From NCBI RefSeq assembly GCF_037024155.1, contig NZ_JAYKTS010000033.1, forward strand, positions 1 through 45,758: 45,758 nucleotides of DNA, written 5' to 3'. The notes beneath the pieces were generated by a model that had not been told where the DNA came from, made no database searches, and was given only the letters and a program-made list of their open reading frames with translations. A program made the translations under genes and the position numbers. Source of the DNA: Bacillus sp. 2205SS5-2. Lineage in GTDB: Bacteria > Bacillota > Bacilli > Bacillales > Bacillaceae_K. This document shows positions 25,760 to 34,900 of this stretch, piece by piece; the first letter of the stretch is position 1, and every line of letters starts with the position of its first letter.

Positions 25760-26717
25760 AGACTTAAAGAAAAATTTCCCCATTAAAGGTGGCTTTTTAG
25801 GGAAGACGGTTAATGAAGTGAAGGCAGTCGATGGTGTTTCTTTTACAGTGAATAAGGGAGAAACATTAGGGATTGTTGGCGAGAGTGGTTGCGGGAAATC
25901 TACGACTGGTCGCATGCTAATGAGATTGATCGAACCAACAGGTGGTAGAGTACGATTTGAGGATCAAGAGATTACCAATCTATCAAAAGGTGATTTAAGA
26001 AAACTTCGACGTGATATGCAGATGGTTTTCCAAGACCCATTCGCCTCGTTAAATCCTAGACATAATGTGGAGAAAATTCTTGAAGAACCTCTCATTGTGC
26101 ATGGAATTGGAACTAAAGAAGAACGAATCAAGAGAGTCCATGAACTTTTAGAAATTGTAGGACTTAGTTCTTATCATGCTAAAAGATACCCACATCAATT
26201 TAGTGGAGGACAACGTCAACGAATTGGGATTGCTCGTGCACTGATGACCAAACCGAAACTGATCATTGCGGATGAACCTGTCTCTGCCCTAGATGTATCG
26301 ATCCAATCTCAAGTGCTGAATTTAATGGAGGATCTACAGAAAGAGTTTGGTCTCACTTATATTTTTATTGCACATGACTTAGGTGTAGTTCGACACATTA
26401 GTGATCGAGTAGCTGTTATGTATCTTGGAAAAGTAGTCGAGATTGCAAATAGTGAGGATCTTTATGATAATCCAAAGCACCCATACACTCAGGCACTTCT
26501 TTCAGCGGTACCGATTCCAGATCCACAATATAAAAGAGAGTCAATTATTTTACAGGGAGACATACCAAGCCCTTCAAATCCTCCCTCTGGTTGTGCCTTT
26601 CATACAAGATGTCCCTATAAATTGGATGTCTGCTCTGTAAAGCAACCAGCATTAACGAAACAGGAAGATGGTCACTTCGCTGCATGCCATTTGTTCACAG
26701 AAACAGAAGGTGCGTAG
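25734..26717 (+). CDS. Peptide ABC transporter ATP-binding protein (OppF/AppF type)
   Basis: 327 aa; ATG 25734 with AAAGGAGGG upstream lies within the end of the previous gene, implying coupling. [10 protein letters not shown] at the N-terminus is typical of OppF-type subunits. Walker [11 protein letters not shown], signature F-S-G-G-Q-R-Q-R, Walker [13 protein letters not shown]-terminal oligo_HPY cysteines. Pairs with the D-type ATPase as the heterodimeric motor. Confidence 0.93.
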   Translation: MTEVLLQVEDLKKNFPIKGGFLGKTVNEVKAVDGVSFTVNKGETLGIVGESGCGKSTTGRMLMRLIEPTGGRVRFEDQEITNLSKGDLRKLRRDMQMVFQDPFASLNPRHNVEKILEEPLIVHGIGTKEERIKRVHELLEIVGLSSYHAKRYPHQFSGGQRQRIGIARALMTKPKLIIADEPVSALDVSIQSQVLNLMEDLQKEFGLTYIFIAHDLGVVRHISDRVAVMYLGKVVEIANSEDLYDNPKHPYTQALLSAVPIPDPQYKRESIILQGDIPSPSNPPSGCAFHTRCPYKLDVCSVKQPALTKQEDGHFAACHLFTETEGA

Positions 26718-26752
26718 CGTAAATATAAAAAGACAATATAGGAGGGGTTTTT

Positions 26753-28360
26753 TTGAAAAGAAAAAGTTGGTTATTCATGCTTATGCTTTTACTGACAATT
26801 TCCACGGTGCTAGCTGGTTGTGGGGATAAGTCATCCAGTGATTCAAGTAAAGATTCTGATGGGGAAAACAAAACACTAATTTTTGGCCGCGGTGGAGATT
26901 CAGTGGCCTTAGACCCTGCAGTTGTAACAGATGGAGAGTCACTAAAAGTAACAAAGAATATCTTCGAAACATTAGTTGATTTCGGTCAACAAGATACAGA
27001 AATCAAACCACTTCTTGCAACAGAATGGGAACCTTCTGAAGACGGACTTACCTATACATTTATGCTACGTGAGGGCGTGAAATTCCAAGATGGTACGGAT
27101 TTTAATGCTGAAGCGGTTGTATTTAACTTTGAACGTTGGATGAATGGAACAGAGGACCAGTTTCCGTACTATGGATCTATGTTTGGCGGATTTAAGGGAG
27201 ACGAAGGTCATGTTATTGAAGCTGTAACAGCGGAAGATGAAACAACTGTTGTATTTACATTAAAACGTCCACAGGCTCCGTTCTTAAAGAACTTAGCGAT
27301 GAGCCCATTTGCGATTGCAAGTCCTACAGCAGTTAAAGATCTTGGCGATAAATTTGGAGACGAGCCAAAAGGTGCTGGAACAGGTCCTTTCCAATTCGAG
27401 GAATGGAAGAGAAATGATAAGGTTGTCATTAAAAAGTATGACGGCTATTGGAATAGTGAATTTCCGAAAGTAGACGAAGTTGTATTTAAGTCAATACCTG
27501 AAAACTCTGCTCGATTAAATGCTTTAAAAGCAGGAGAAATTGACTTAGCAGATGGCATTAACCCAAGCGATGCGGAAGGAATCAATTCGGATGATAGTCT
27601 TCAATTATTTGAGCGTCCATCAATGAACGTTGGGTACTTAGGGTTAACAAGTACGCGTCCACCGTTTGATAATCCATTAGTACGTCAAGCGATAAACCAT
27701 GCAATTGACAAACAAGCGATTATTGATGCGTTCTATGAAGGTCAAGCAGAAGTAGCGAAAAATCCAATGCCGCCAGTAATCTCTGGTTACAACGACGATA
27801 TCGAAGGTTATGATTACAATCCTGAAAAAGCGAAGGAATTGTTAGCAGAAGCGGGTATGGAAGATGGATTTGAAATGGAACTTTGGGCAATGCCAGTTCC
27901 ACGTCCATATATGCCAGATGGTCAAAAAGCAGCGGAAGCCATTCAAGCAAATCTTGCTGACATTGGTGTAAAGGCTGAAATCGTATCATTTGAGTGGGCA
28001 ACTTATCTAGAAAAAGCTCGTAACGGAGAAGCAGATGCTTTCTTACTTGGTTGGACAGGAGATAACGGTGATGCGGATAACTTCCTTTATGTACTACTAG
28101 ATGAGGATAATATCGGAAGTAATAACTATGCTTACTACAAAAACCCTAAAGTTCATGACCTATTAATTGAAGCACAAACAGAAACAGATGAAGATAAACG
28201 AAATGAACTTTATAAAGAAGCTCAAGTTATCATTCATGAGGATGCACCTTGGGTACCACTTGTTCACTCAACACCTATCTTAGCAGGTAAAAATGAGTTA
28301 AGTGGCTTCTATCCACATCCAACGGGATCAGATAAATTACACGAAGTTGAATTTAAATAA
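26753..28360 (+). CDS. Peptide ABC transporter substrate-binding lipoprotein (SBP_bac_5)
   Basis: A 535-aa extracellular lipoprotein. The start is TTG 26753 after AGGAGGGG. A lipoprotein signal peptide has lipobox L-A-G-C around residue 22, then a serine/aspartate linker. The family 5 solute-binding fold is shown by P-L-L-A-T-E-W-E-P-S-E-D-G-L-T-Y-T-F, F-N-F-E-R-W, G-T-G-P-F-Q-F and the W-x-P-L-V-H-S near the end; the whole resembles dipeptide (DppA) receptors. Separated from the permease genes by a G-tract and hairpin, which may set a higher receptor dose. Confidence 0.93.
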   Translation: MKRKSWLFMLMLLLTISTVLAGCGDKSSSDSSKDSDGENKTLIFGRGGDSVALDPAVVTDGESLKVTKNIFETLVDFGQQDTEIKPLLATEWEPSEDGLTYTFMLREGVKFQDGTDFNAEAVVFNFERWMNGTEDQFPYYGSMFGGFKGDEGHVIEAVTAEDETTVVFTLKRPQAPFLKNLAMSPFAIASPTAVKDLGDKFGDEPKGAGTGPFQFEEWKRNDKVVIKKYDGYWNSEFPKVDEVVFKSIPENSARLNALKAGEIDLADGINPSDAEGINSDDSLQLFERPSMNVGYLGLTSTRPPFDNPLVRQAINHAIDKQAIIDAFYEGQAEVAKNPMPPVISGYNDDIEGYDYNPEKAKELLAEAGMEDGFEMELWAMPVPRPYMPDGQKAAEAIQANLADIGVKAEIVSFEWATYLEKARNGEADAFLLGWTGDNGDADNFLYVLLDEDNIGSNNYAYYKNPKVHDLLIEAQTETDEDKRNELYKEAQVIIHEDAPWVPLVHSTPILAGKNELSGFYPHPTGSDKLHEVEFK

Positions 28361-28372
28361 GAAGAAATGAAC

Positions 28373-28414
28373 GGGGGGGGGGGAGGACATTTTGCCTCTC
28401 CCTTTCCTACATAA
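28373..28414 (+). promoter_or_regulatory. G11 tract with hairpin between receptor and permease genes
   Basis: Eleven consecutive G (28373-28383), then AGG; GGGGAGG can pair with CCTCTCCC (28396-28403), followed by TTTCC. The position between receptor and permeases suits a processing or attenuation element. The homopolymer is prone to slippage but is noncoding. Confidence 0.5.
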
Positions 28415-28469
28415 TAATAAACTCTAATGTGGCTGTATTACTTCCTAGTAGAAAAAAGAGGTGAACTAT

Positions 28470-29474
28470 ATGCTCCAATACACATTTCGAAGATTGCTTC
28501 AGTTAATTCCAGTATTAATTGGGATTACGATTATCGTTTTTCTTATAATTCATGCGATACCTGGAGATCCTGCCCAAGTAATTTTAGGTCAGCAGGCAAC
28601 AAAAGAAGCAATAGAGGCATTGCGAGCAAGTTTAGGATTAGATAATCCTTTGTATGTTCAATATGTAGATTATGTGAAAGGGTTGCTTCAAGGAAACTTA
28701 GGCGATTCTCTTCGCACGAAAGTACCGGTTTCAGAAGAAATTTGGCCATACTTAGCAGCAACATTTGAGCTTTCTCTCTTTGCTCTCATTATCGCTGTTA
28801 TTATTGGGGTGAATGCGGGTATTATTTCGGCTTGGTTTCAAAATTCATGGTTTGATTACACGGCTATGGTTCTAGCCCTAATCGGTGTTTCCATGCCTAT
28901 ATTTTGGTTAGGATTAATGGAACAATGGATCTTTGCGCTTCAGCTAGATATTCTCCCTACGACTGGAAGGGATAATATCCGAAATCCAGTTGAATCCATT
29001 ACGCATTTATATGTATTGGACACGATACTTCAAGGGCGATTTGATCAATTAGGCGAGGTTCTAAAGCATTTAGTATTACCAGGGGTGGCGTTAGCAACAA
29101 TTCCAATGGCAATTATTGCGCGTATGACTCGTTCAAGTATGTTAGAAGTTATGCGTTCAGATTACATTCGAACAGCGAGAGCCAAAGGAGTTAAAATGTT
29201 TTGGGTGGTTTACAAGCATTCATTGAAAAATGCTATTATCCCGGTATTAACGGTTATTGGTTTACAAATGGGATTACTTTTAGGTGGGGCAATCTTAACA
29301 GAGACAATCTTTGGATGGCCAGGAATTGGTCGTTATATTTATGAAGCCATATCGTTCCGTGATTATCCGGTTATTCAATCAGGAATATTAGTGATTGCCA
29401 CCATTTTTGTCGTAATTAATTTGATTGTGGATTTGTTGTATGCAGCGGTGGACCCACGAATTAAATACAACTAG
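28470..29474 (+). CDS. Peptide ABC transporter permease (OppB/DppB type)
   Basis: 334 aa from ATG 28470; AGAGGTG is upstream and the GTG three codons earlier overlaps it. N-terminal Y-x-x-R-R-L-L-Q-L-I-P-V-L and P-G-D-P are typical of OppB-type subunits. Six membrane spans. The EAA loop R-T-A-R-A-K-G-V contacts the ATPase. G-x-x-L-x-E-T-I-F-x-W-P-G-x-G is the family signature. 14 bp before the next permease gene. Confidence 0.93.
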   Translation: MLQYTFRRLLQLIPVLIGITIIVFLIIHAIPGDPAQVILGQQATKEAIEALRASLGLDNPLYVQYVDYVKGLLQGNLGDSLRTKVPVSEEIWPYLAATFELSLFALIIAVIIGVNAGIISAWFQNSWFDYTAMVLALIGVSMPIFWLGLMEQWIFALQLDILPTTGRDNIRNPVESITHLYVLDTILQGRFDQLGEVLKHLVLPGVALATIPMAIIARMTRSSMLEVMRSDYIRTARAKGVKMFWVVYKHSLKNAIIPVLTVIGLQMGLLLGGAILTETIFGWPGIGRYIYEAISFRDYPVIQSGILVIATIFVVINLIVDLLYAAVDPRIKYN

Positions 29475-29489
29475 GGGGAGGCAGAAAAG

Positions 29490-30392
29490 ATGGCACAAAT
29501 AGCGACAAATACAGAAACGGTTGCCCTTCCAAAAGAGGAAACCATATCTCCCTGGAAAGATGCGTGGAGAAGCTTCAAGAAAAATAAGTTAGCTCTTGTA
29601 GGGTTTATTATTGTATTATTTTTTATTCTTTTGGCCATTTTTGCACCATGGATAGCACCAGAAGGAATAAATGATCAAAAGCTTGGGGATCGTACACAAG
29701 TATTACAACCTCCTTCTGCCGAATATTGGTTTGGTACAGATGATTTCGGAAGAGATATAATGTCGCGAATCATTCATGGTTCACGTATTTCTCTATCGGT
29801 AGGGTTCTTTGCGGTTGTTCTTTCAGCTGTCGTTGGGAGTACACTTGGAATTATTGCAGGATATTACGGTAAGTGGGTCGATGTCATAATATCTCGTTTC
29901 TTTGATATTATGTTGGCTTTCCCGAGTATTTTGTTAGCGATTGCTGTTGTAGCGGCTCTTGGTCCATCTTTGCGAAATGCCTTAATTGCAATAGCAATCA
30001 TTAATATCCCGAATTTTGGGAGACTGATTCGTTCGAAGGTATTGAGTGTCAAGCAAGAGGAGTATGTGATGGCTGCCAAGGCTATTGGGATGAAAGACAG
30101 AAGAATTCTATTCTCCCATGTACTTCCAAATAGTATGGCACCCATTATTGTTCAAGGAACACTAGCAATTGCAACGGCGATTATTGAAGCAGCGGCGCTA
30201 GGTTTCTTGGGGTTAGGAGCTCAAGCACCAGACCCTGAATGGGGGAAAATGCTCGCTGATTCTAAGAACTACCTAATACAAGCTCCATGGACCATGATTT
30301 TCCCAGGTCTTGCGATTATGTTAACGGTGTTAGGTTTTAACTTAATGGGAGATGGACTACGTGATGCGCTAGATCCAAGGATGAAGAACTAG
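29490..30392 (+). CDS. Peptide ABC transporter permease (OppC/DppC type)
   Basis: 300 aa; ATG 29490 after GGGGGAG. The N-terminal cytoplasmic segment W-R-S-F-K-K-N-K-L-A-L-V-G is followed by span 1. Then F-G-T-D-D-F-G-R-D-I-M-S-R, the hallmark of OppC/DppC, and the EAA loop M-A-A-K-A-I-G-M. Completes the importer; last gene of the operon. Confidence 0.93.
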   Translation: MAQIATNTETVALPKEETISPWKDAWRSFKKNKLALVGFIIVLFFILLAIFAPWIAPEGINDQKLGDRTQVLQPPSAEYWFGTDDFGRDIMSRIIHGSRISLSVGFFAVVLSAVVGSTLGIIAGYYGKWVDVIISRFFDIMLAFPSILLAIAVVAALGPSLRNALIAIAIINIPNFGRLIRSKVLSVKQEEYVMAAKAIGMKDRRILFSHVLPNSMAPIIVQGTLAIATAIIEAAALGFLGLGAQAPDPEWGKMLADSKNYLIQAPWTMIFPGLAIMLTVLGFNLMGDGLRDALDPRMKN

Positions 30393-30444
30393 GCACTGCA
30401 GAATAGACATTCTTGAATTCAATCTGGATATCTTCTTTTACAAC

Positions 30445-30476
30445 GAAAAAACGCTCCGATATTGGAGCGTTTTTTA
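30445..30476. terminator. Shared terminator, peptide ABC operon / ArAE gene
   Basis: AAAAAACGCTCC / GGAGCGTTTTTT with a 6-nt loop. It touches the stop codon of the minus-strand gene at 30474. Confidence 0.88.
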
Positions 30477-31541
30477 TTCTTCTTTAATATCAATTTCATT
30501 TTCATCAATATGGAAGGATTGAAAACTTGTAATCAGTTTATCTAAATGAATCAGATGTTCTTCATATTCCATAATGGAAGTGAGAATATGAAGTAAATGA
30601 TAAGAGTTCATATGCTGATTTTTCTGGAGGAACTCAACTTCTTGGGCTAATACGGTCGCAAATGTAGTTCGATCCAAACAGACAGCTTCAGTATTAATAT
30701 CGTTGCGTGTTTTACCGATAAATTTCAACAGAAGTTGTTCATGATAGTTTTGTAAGCGATCGAGCTGATCTTGAATGAAGGTATCGATTTCATCGGAAAG
30801 GTGATTGACTTCATTTTCAAAACGGTTTAGCTTTTTCAATATATTAAAGCTTCGTCTCGTGGTAGCGATCATCTGTCGGTAGATCACAAGTTTGCGGTTT
30901 TTTGCGACTTCATTGGATTTGAAGTAATTACGTTCCTCCTTATAGTTTAAATACAAGGAATCTAGTTTGATTATTTTTTCTTTGATTTTCTCAATATCTT
31001 TCTTCAATAAATGGTGTTCAGAGGCATGCCTAGTTGTTAGTCTGGTCCATTTAAGGATTTCTTCTGTGATGCTGTCAATTTGACTATACACTTTTGTTTC
31101 ATACTTTGGAGGTAGAAATAATAAGTTTATGACAAAAGAAGATAGCACTCCAATCATAATCGTTGAGAATCGGATAACTGAAAAGCCGAAGAAGTTTTCT
31201 TCTGTTACTTCCATGATGGCGATTAGAGTCACTAGTGCAAGGCCTATGGTGTTTTCTAGCTTCAATTTCAAAATGATTAAAATGGCAACAATCGCAGCTA
31301 AACCAATAATGACAATATGATTTCCAAACAATAAGACGAAGCTTACAGCTAGAATAGCCCCAATCAAATTAGCTTGTATTTGTTCGATTATGGTTAAGAA
31401 TGAACGATAAATAGTCGGTTGAACTGCAAAAACAGCGGCAATTCCAGCAAACACAGGAGAAGGTAGTGCAAATGCTTCTGCAATGTATAAAGATAATACA
31501 ATTGCAATTCCCGTTTTCATTATTCGGGCTCCAAGCTTCAT
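30474..31541 (-). CDS. ygaE: Aromatic acid exporter family protein (YgaE-like)
   Basis: 355 aa; ATG 31541 with AAAGGAA upstream. Four to five transmembrane helices lie in the first 150 residues (A-G-I-A-A-V-F-A-V-Q-P-T-I-Y-R-S is the ArAE_1 signature). A long cytoplasmic helical domain rich in Lys and Glu makes up the rest (E-E-I-L-K-W-T-R…I-K-E-K-I-I-K-L-D). Occupies the ygaE position. Export of aromatic acids is the family label, untested here. Confidence 0.82.
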   Translation of the reverse strand: MKLGARIMKTGIAIVLSLYIAEAFALPSPVFAGIAAVFAVQPTIYRSFLTIIEQIQANLIGAILAVSFVLLFGNHIVIIGLAAIVAILIILKLKLENTIGLALVTLIAIMEVTEENFFGFSVIRFSTIMIGVLSSFVINLLFLPPKYETKVYSQIDSITEEILKWTRLTTRHASEHHLLKKDIEKIKEKIIKLDSLYLNYKEERNYFKSNEVAKNRKLVIYRQMIATTRRSFNILKKLNRFENEVNHLSDEIDTFIQDQLDRLQNYHEQLLLKFIGKTRNDINTEAVCLDRTTFATVLAQEVEFLQKNQHMNSYHLLHILTSIMEYEEHLIHLDKLITSFQSFHIDENEIDIKEE

Positions 31542-31715
31542 GATGGAAAGGTTCCTTTCTATATAAAAGACTAATATACATATTAATTTCCTTAGCAGTT
31601 AAGGATAAACAAAATAGACTATACATCCATATGAGCAGATATGCAAGAAAAATCCGCAAAAAATAGTAACTACTTTTCCCATTTTCAAAAGGACAGAGTT
31701 CATCCGTTAAAAGTA

Positions 31716-31876
31716 GGATATGTTCGTATAGATTGTTGAAATTAGTCTAGTTTTTAATGGATTCCTCTATTTTTCTGGTGATTCTAATCAAAAATAAACG
31801 AGAAGATACCTCCATAGTAAAGCTAATCATTGTTTAAATACTCGTTCGAAAAACAGCAACCCTTGTGAAAACAGCC
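31716..31876 (+). mobile_element. MITE copy 10, complete
   Basis: 161 bp from GGATATGTTCGTATAG to TTGTGAAAACAGCC. Landmarks TTTTTAATGGATTCC, TCTAATCAAAAATAAACGAG and AGTAAAGCTAATCA. Located between the 5' end of ygaE and the 3' end of the glutamate synthase gene. Confidence 0.65.
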
Positions 31877-31918
31877 AAATAGAATAAATACATTTGATTG
31901 TTCGAATTTTAAGCTAAC

Positions 31919-31949
31919 AAAAAAGAGGCTAAAATGAAGCCCCTTTTTT
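31919..31949 (-). terminator. Glutamate synthase gene terminator
   Basis: On the minus strand AAAAAAGGGGCT / AGCCTCTTTTTT, starting 10 nt after the stop. Confidence 0.75.
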
Positions 31950-31958
31950 ATAGATTTA

Positions 31959-34900
31959 TTATTCTGTAGAAACGGATGGATCAGCTTGCTCTTTGACTGG
32001 GTTGACTTGTAGGAAGTGCTGTGCAGGTGAGCTAAGCAATGCTTTTAACTCGTGTACTTCATCCTGCCTAGCTTCTTCTAAAAGAGAAATATAGGTTGAT
32101 AATAGTTCCTTAATTTCTAGTGAAGCCTTTTCATCGACGGGGTTTATGCTAACTTTTGCCCCTTTTGCTATTCGACGGTGTAAGGCATCTTTTGTAAGTC
32201 CAAGTTCAGGTTGATAGCGTAAATAGACGACCCCTCCTGTCATACCTGCACAAATCCAAGGACCAGGATCTCCTAACACTAATCCACGACCGTTAGTCAT
32301 ATATTCAAAAGCAAATCCTTTAATATTTGCATTGACACCAATATTACCCATTTCATTTGCGGTGATTTGCTGCTTGATTAATCCTCCAATAATCATATCG
32401 GCACCAGAGAGACGGATTCCTGCTCTTGCATCTGCATTGCCCTGAACAACAAGTAGTCCTTTTTGAGCTCCATATCCAAACCCTTTCCCAACAGAACCAT
32501 TTAGAGAGTTGCCATTAGGACCTATTCCTTTTAAGATAACGATATCTCCACCAAATGTGGATTTGCCGATACCATCTTGACCTCCACCTGATACAGAAAT
32601 GGTCATTCCTTCGGAGGTGTAAGCTCCGAGGCCGTTTCCTGGAATTGATCCATTTCCGAAAGATAAACTTACAGGATCTAAGGAAGAAGAGTTACTTTGG
32701 ATACGACCTTTCGCTCTGTGACCAGATTCAAGGCTACCTAGTACTCGTTGCTTCGAATTGACGGTTCTGAAAGATGCGGAAGAACTTTGAGTAATATCTT
32801 CTCCCCTATACTCTGCACCTACAGCGGTTGCAGCTGTTGTCAGCATTGCCTCTTTCAGTGAAGAAGTCACATGTTGAAGTTGTGGTAAATCTAAGGTTTT
32901 TAATAGTGTAGTGAGATTCAAACGATTCTCACTTACTGTTTGCTCTAGAAGGTCTGAACGTCCAACAAGATCTTGTAATTTTTTCACACCAAGAGAAGCA
33001 GATAATTCTCGTAGCTCTGCGCCGAAAGCTGAAAATAAATTCATCAGACCTTGAACAGCTAAGTCACCTTCTCGAGGAACAAAACGGCGCAGTCCATGTT
33101 CTTCTGCTTGAGCTTCGGTTTCAATTTGAGTAGCGATTCCGACGTGACACGTATCTAAATGACAACCACGACAAGTCGTACAGCCAATTGCGATCATTGA
33201 TAAGGTTCCAAAACCGATGCGATTAGCCCCTAATAGCATGACTTTTATTACGTCTTGAGCACTCTTGATTCCACCATCTGCCCAAATTTCCACAGTATCT
33301 CGTATCCCCGCTTCTAAAAGAGCATTATGCGCAGCTTTGACCCCGATTTCAACAGGTAAGCCAACATGCTGGAGTGCGTGAATTCGCGCAGCCCCTGTTC
33401 CGCCGTCAAACCCACTGAGGGTAATAATATCCGCACCAGCTTTGGCAATTCCAACCGCAATGGTGCCGATGTTTGGAACAACTGGTACTTTTACAGCTAC
33501 CTTGGCTTGGTCATTGGCTGTTTTTAATTCATGAATCATTTGCTCTAAATCTTCAATTGAGTAGATATCATGATTGTTAGATGGAGAAATTAAATCAGAT
33601 CCTATCGTTGCATTTCTTGCTTCAGCGATTTTAGCCGTCACTTTTGAACCAGGAAGGTGACCACCCTCACCAGGTTTAGCTCCTTGCCCAATCTTGATTT
33701 CTAAAAGGTTGGAGGAGTTTAATAGCTCGGCGTTAACGCCAAAACGACCGGACGCAATTTGTTGACCACGGGTTTTTGGATATTTACCTAACATATCCTT
33801 TATCTCTCCGCCCTCACCATTAAGGCTCACCATATTTAATTGGTCTGCGGCTTCTGCATAGGCACGGAAAGCCACTTCATTTTGAGATCCAAAGGACATT
33901 GAAGCAATAATGAATGGTAAGCTATGTTCTCCAACAGACAAATCGACTTCTGCGGGAGCGATGGTCGAAGGAATAGTCTTTAATGAGAGCAAATGTCGGA
34001 TCGTAATTGGATTTTTCCCTTCTAATTGCGAAAGCTTCTCGCGATAGTTTGTATAATCACCTGTTCTTGCAACGTCGCCAATTGACTTCCACAATCGGGG
34101 GAAAATACTAAAGCTTTTTGCTATCCGAAGTGACTCATTGGAATAATCGATTGAGCGTTGAATCGAATCTTCCTTCATAGCTGTAAAATTAAATGAGAGG
34201 TTTTCTCCACCAAAAAAATTGACGATATTTAGTGTGTCAGCTATACGAGCATCGAGACCTATAGAGGAAAAGAGTCGTCCGTATCCACGGAGCTCATGTA
34301 TTCCAATTGTTGAAATGACTTTCTCCAAGCCCTTATTCAATGCTTCGAATAAATTCAAGAGTGGTGTGAATAGATTTTCTTCCGTTACGGTTAAAAACAT
34401 TAGGTAAGGACTAATTGCATCTGCACCTAAACCAAAAGCTGTAATCAAATCATGCAGAGATCGAATGGCTGCTGAACGTAAAATAATTGAACAATCTCGT
34501 CTTAAGCCTGCAGCTGTAAGTTCTTGATCAATTGCAGCAAGAGATAGATGGGGATCTAGCCATAAATGCTGATTCTGATGGCTAAGAGAGTCATCAAGAA
34601 TAATGAGTGTCATACCTTTTTCAACCTTTTCAATAGCATCTAAACTTAACCGTTTAAGCGCATCTTCAACGTTCTCATTTGGTGAATAGGTTGTGGAAAG
34701 AATCGTACACTCATCTTTGCTTGTGTAAAATGATTGTATCTGGTCAAGGGTAGGTTGTTGAGTTTGAATACCACACTCTAGCCCTAATGCTCCTTCTAAT
34801 AAAATAGGGGAGGATAGTTCAATAAATAAATCAGGCTCATGCTTTTCTGTATAAGAAGGACGTTTGCCTAGCATAGTTCTTGTCGAAAAGTGCTCGGTTT

